Shown one piece after another: positions 63,381 through 64,000 of a DNA stretch of 64,000 bases. A program made the translations under genes and the position numbers. Positions within the stretch are counted from its first letter, which is position 1. Each line of letters starts with the position of its first letter. The notes beneath the pieces are model-generated. The model worked only from the letters and a program-made list of their open reading frames with translations, had not been told where the DNA came from and searched no databases. The stretch comes from Sepiola atlantica. Lineage: Eukaryota > Mollusca > Cephalopoda > Sepiida > Sepiolidae. Location of the stretch: assembly GCA_963556195.1 (NCBI GenBank), contig OY744525.1, positions 45,577,148 through 45,641,147 of the forward strand, written 5' to 3'.

Positions 63381-64000
63381 TCCCTTTGACAGGGTTGGAA
63401 GCAAGCATGCTGAGAGTGGGGGGGGGGGATGAGACAATCACACAAAGTGTCCCTGCATATTATTGAACGGCATCTACTATTGGACATTTATGCCAAACTG
63501 TGGCAAGACTGTTGGACATTCATGACTGAAACTTGGTGGACAAGTCAGCCATAGATTGAAGTTTATTTGTATCAAATATGGTTGGATTACAGAAAGGATT
63601 TTAAATTTTTTTTACCGATTCCATGGATGGCATTTTCGAGGAGCTCACCTTGCACCAAATGTTACCTAAGTAAATAATAATGATGAGGGCCTATATCTCC
63701 GAAAAATTTAAGATCAAAATAAAAAAAAATTGCATTGCATAGCTTTCTAATGGTTTGATCAGTTTTCAATAATTCAAATTTCTAGAGAAACAATGTTTTA
63801 TAAACAAGAACAATCCACAATTTCTACTTCATTTGTAATTGCCACGTGGCCATTCTGGACTGTTATCCCCAATACCGTTTTAACATCCCGCGGATCGACT
63901 TCAACACCCCAAAAAAGTAACTAAAAAAAAAGTTTGAAACTGTCTTTTAACTCTGATGAGAGTATATATCGCCGAAAAATTTACGATCAAAATAATAAAA
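63381..64000. other. unassigned sequence with a short direct repeat
   Basis: TGATGAG.G..TATATC.CCG and AAAAATTTA.GATCAAAATA occur at 63681-63722 and again at 63955-63996, 274 bp apart, in the same order and spacing. This probably marks a tandem unit or element that continues beyond the window edge. No gene is seen. Confidence 0.5.

Overview
This window looks like AT-rich, repeat-dominated nuclear DNA of an animal, most likely a cephalopod mollusc (octopus or squid) or a close lophotrochozoan relative. That assignment is inference. It rests on the mix of many truncated non-LTR retrotransposon tails, tRNA-derived and 5S-rRNA-derived SINE-like repeats, Penelope-like remnants, long (TA)n arrays and the absence of any compact gene. 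I found no convincing host protein-coding gene, no functional tRNA or rRNA gene, and nothing bacterial. The window reads as intergenic or deep-intronic DNA that can be described almost entirely as layers of mobile elements.

Layout. 1-3641: a (TA)n/CCCACGTG minisatellite split by a 3.3-kb DNA transposon with ~335-bp inverted repeats and a nearly intact transposase-like reading frame that carries two nonsense codons. 4.7-6.2 kb: a dispersed repeat (here 'family A') with an internal 46-bp tandem array, then a SINE-like repeat. 6.4-10.6 kb: antisense fragments of non-LTR retrotransposons and a 32-bp tandem repeat. 10.6-17.6 kb: degraded repeats, 5S-derived SINE tails and LINE pieces. 17.9-19.4 kb: a 28-bp satellite with higher-order structure. 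19.6-20.3 kb: a LINE tail split by a foldback element with a 9-bp target duplication. 20.3-41.4 kb: mostly SINE, LINE and Penelope-like debris, foldbacks and (TA)n. 42.5-42.7 kb: a 200-bp palindrome. 42.7-47.1 kb: the most complete retrotransposon, with endonuclease, reverse transcriptase and zinc finger, but dead. 47.3-64 kb: further fragments, a perfect 69-bp inverted repeat, a 49-bp tandem array with a divergence gradient, and LINE tails of at least three kinds.

How the parts relate. The autonomous sources (LINE at 43 kb, Penelope-like remnant at 25 kb, DNA transposon at 0.25 kb) are all broken. Most of the remainder looks like non-autonomous or truncated copies. The most interesting cross-cutting signal is that about ten short repeats from unrelated families contain a CTGANGA / short hairpin / GAAA arrangement, the catalytic-core layout of hammerhead ribozymes. 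One of them lies in a 348-bp insertion flanked by a 12-bp target-site duplication, direct evidence that the unit moved. Sequence reading alone does not show that any of these self-cleave, and several are clearly degenerate.
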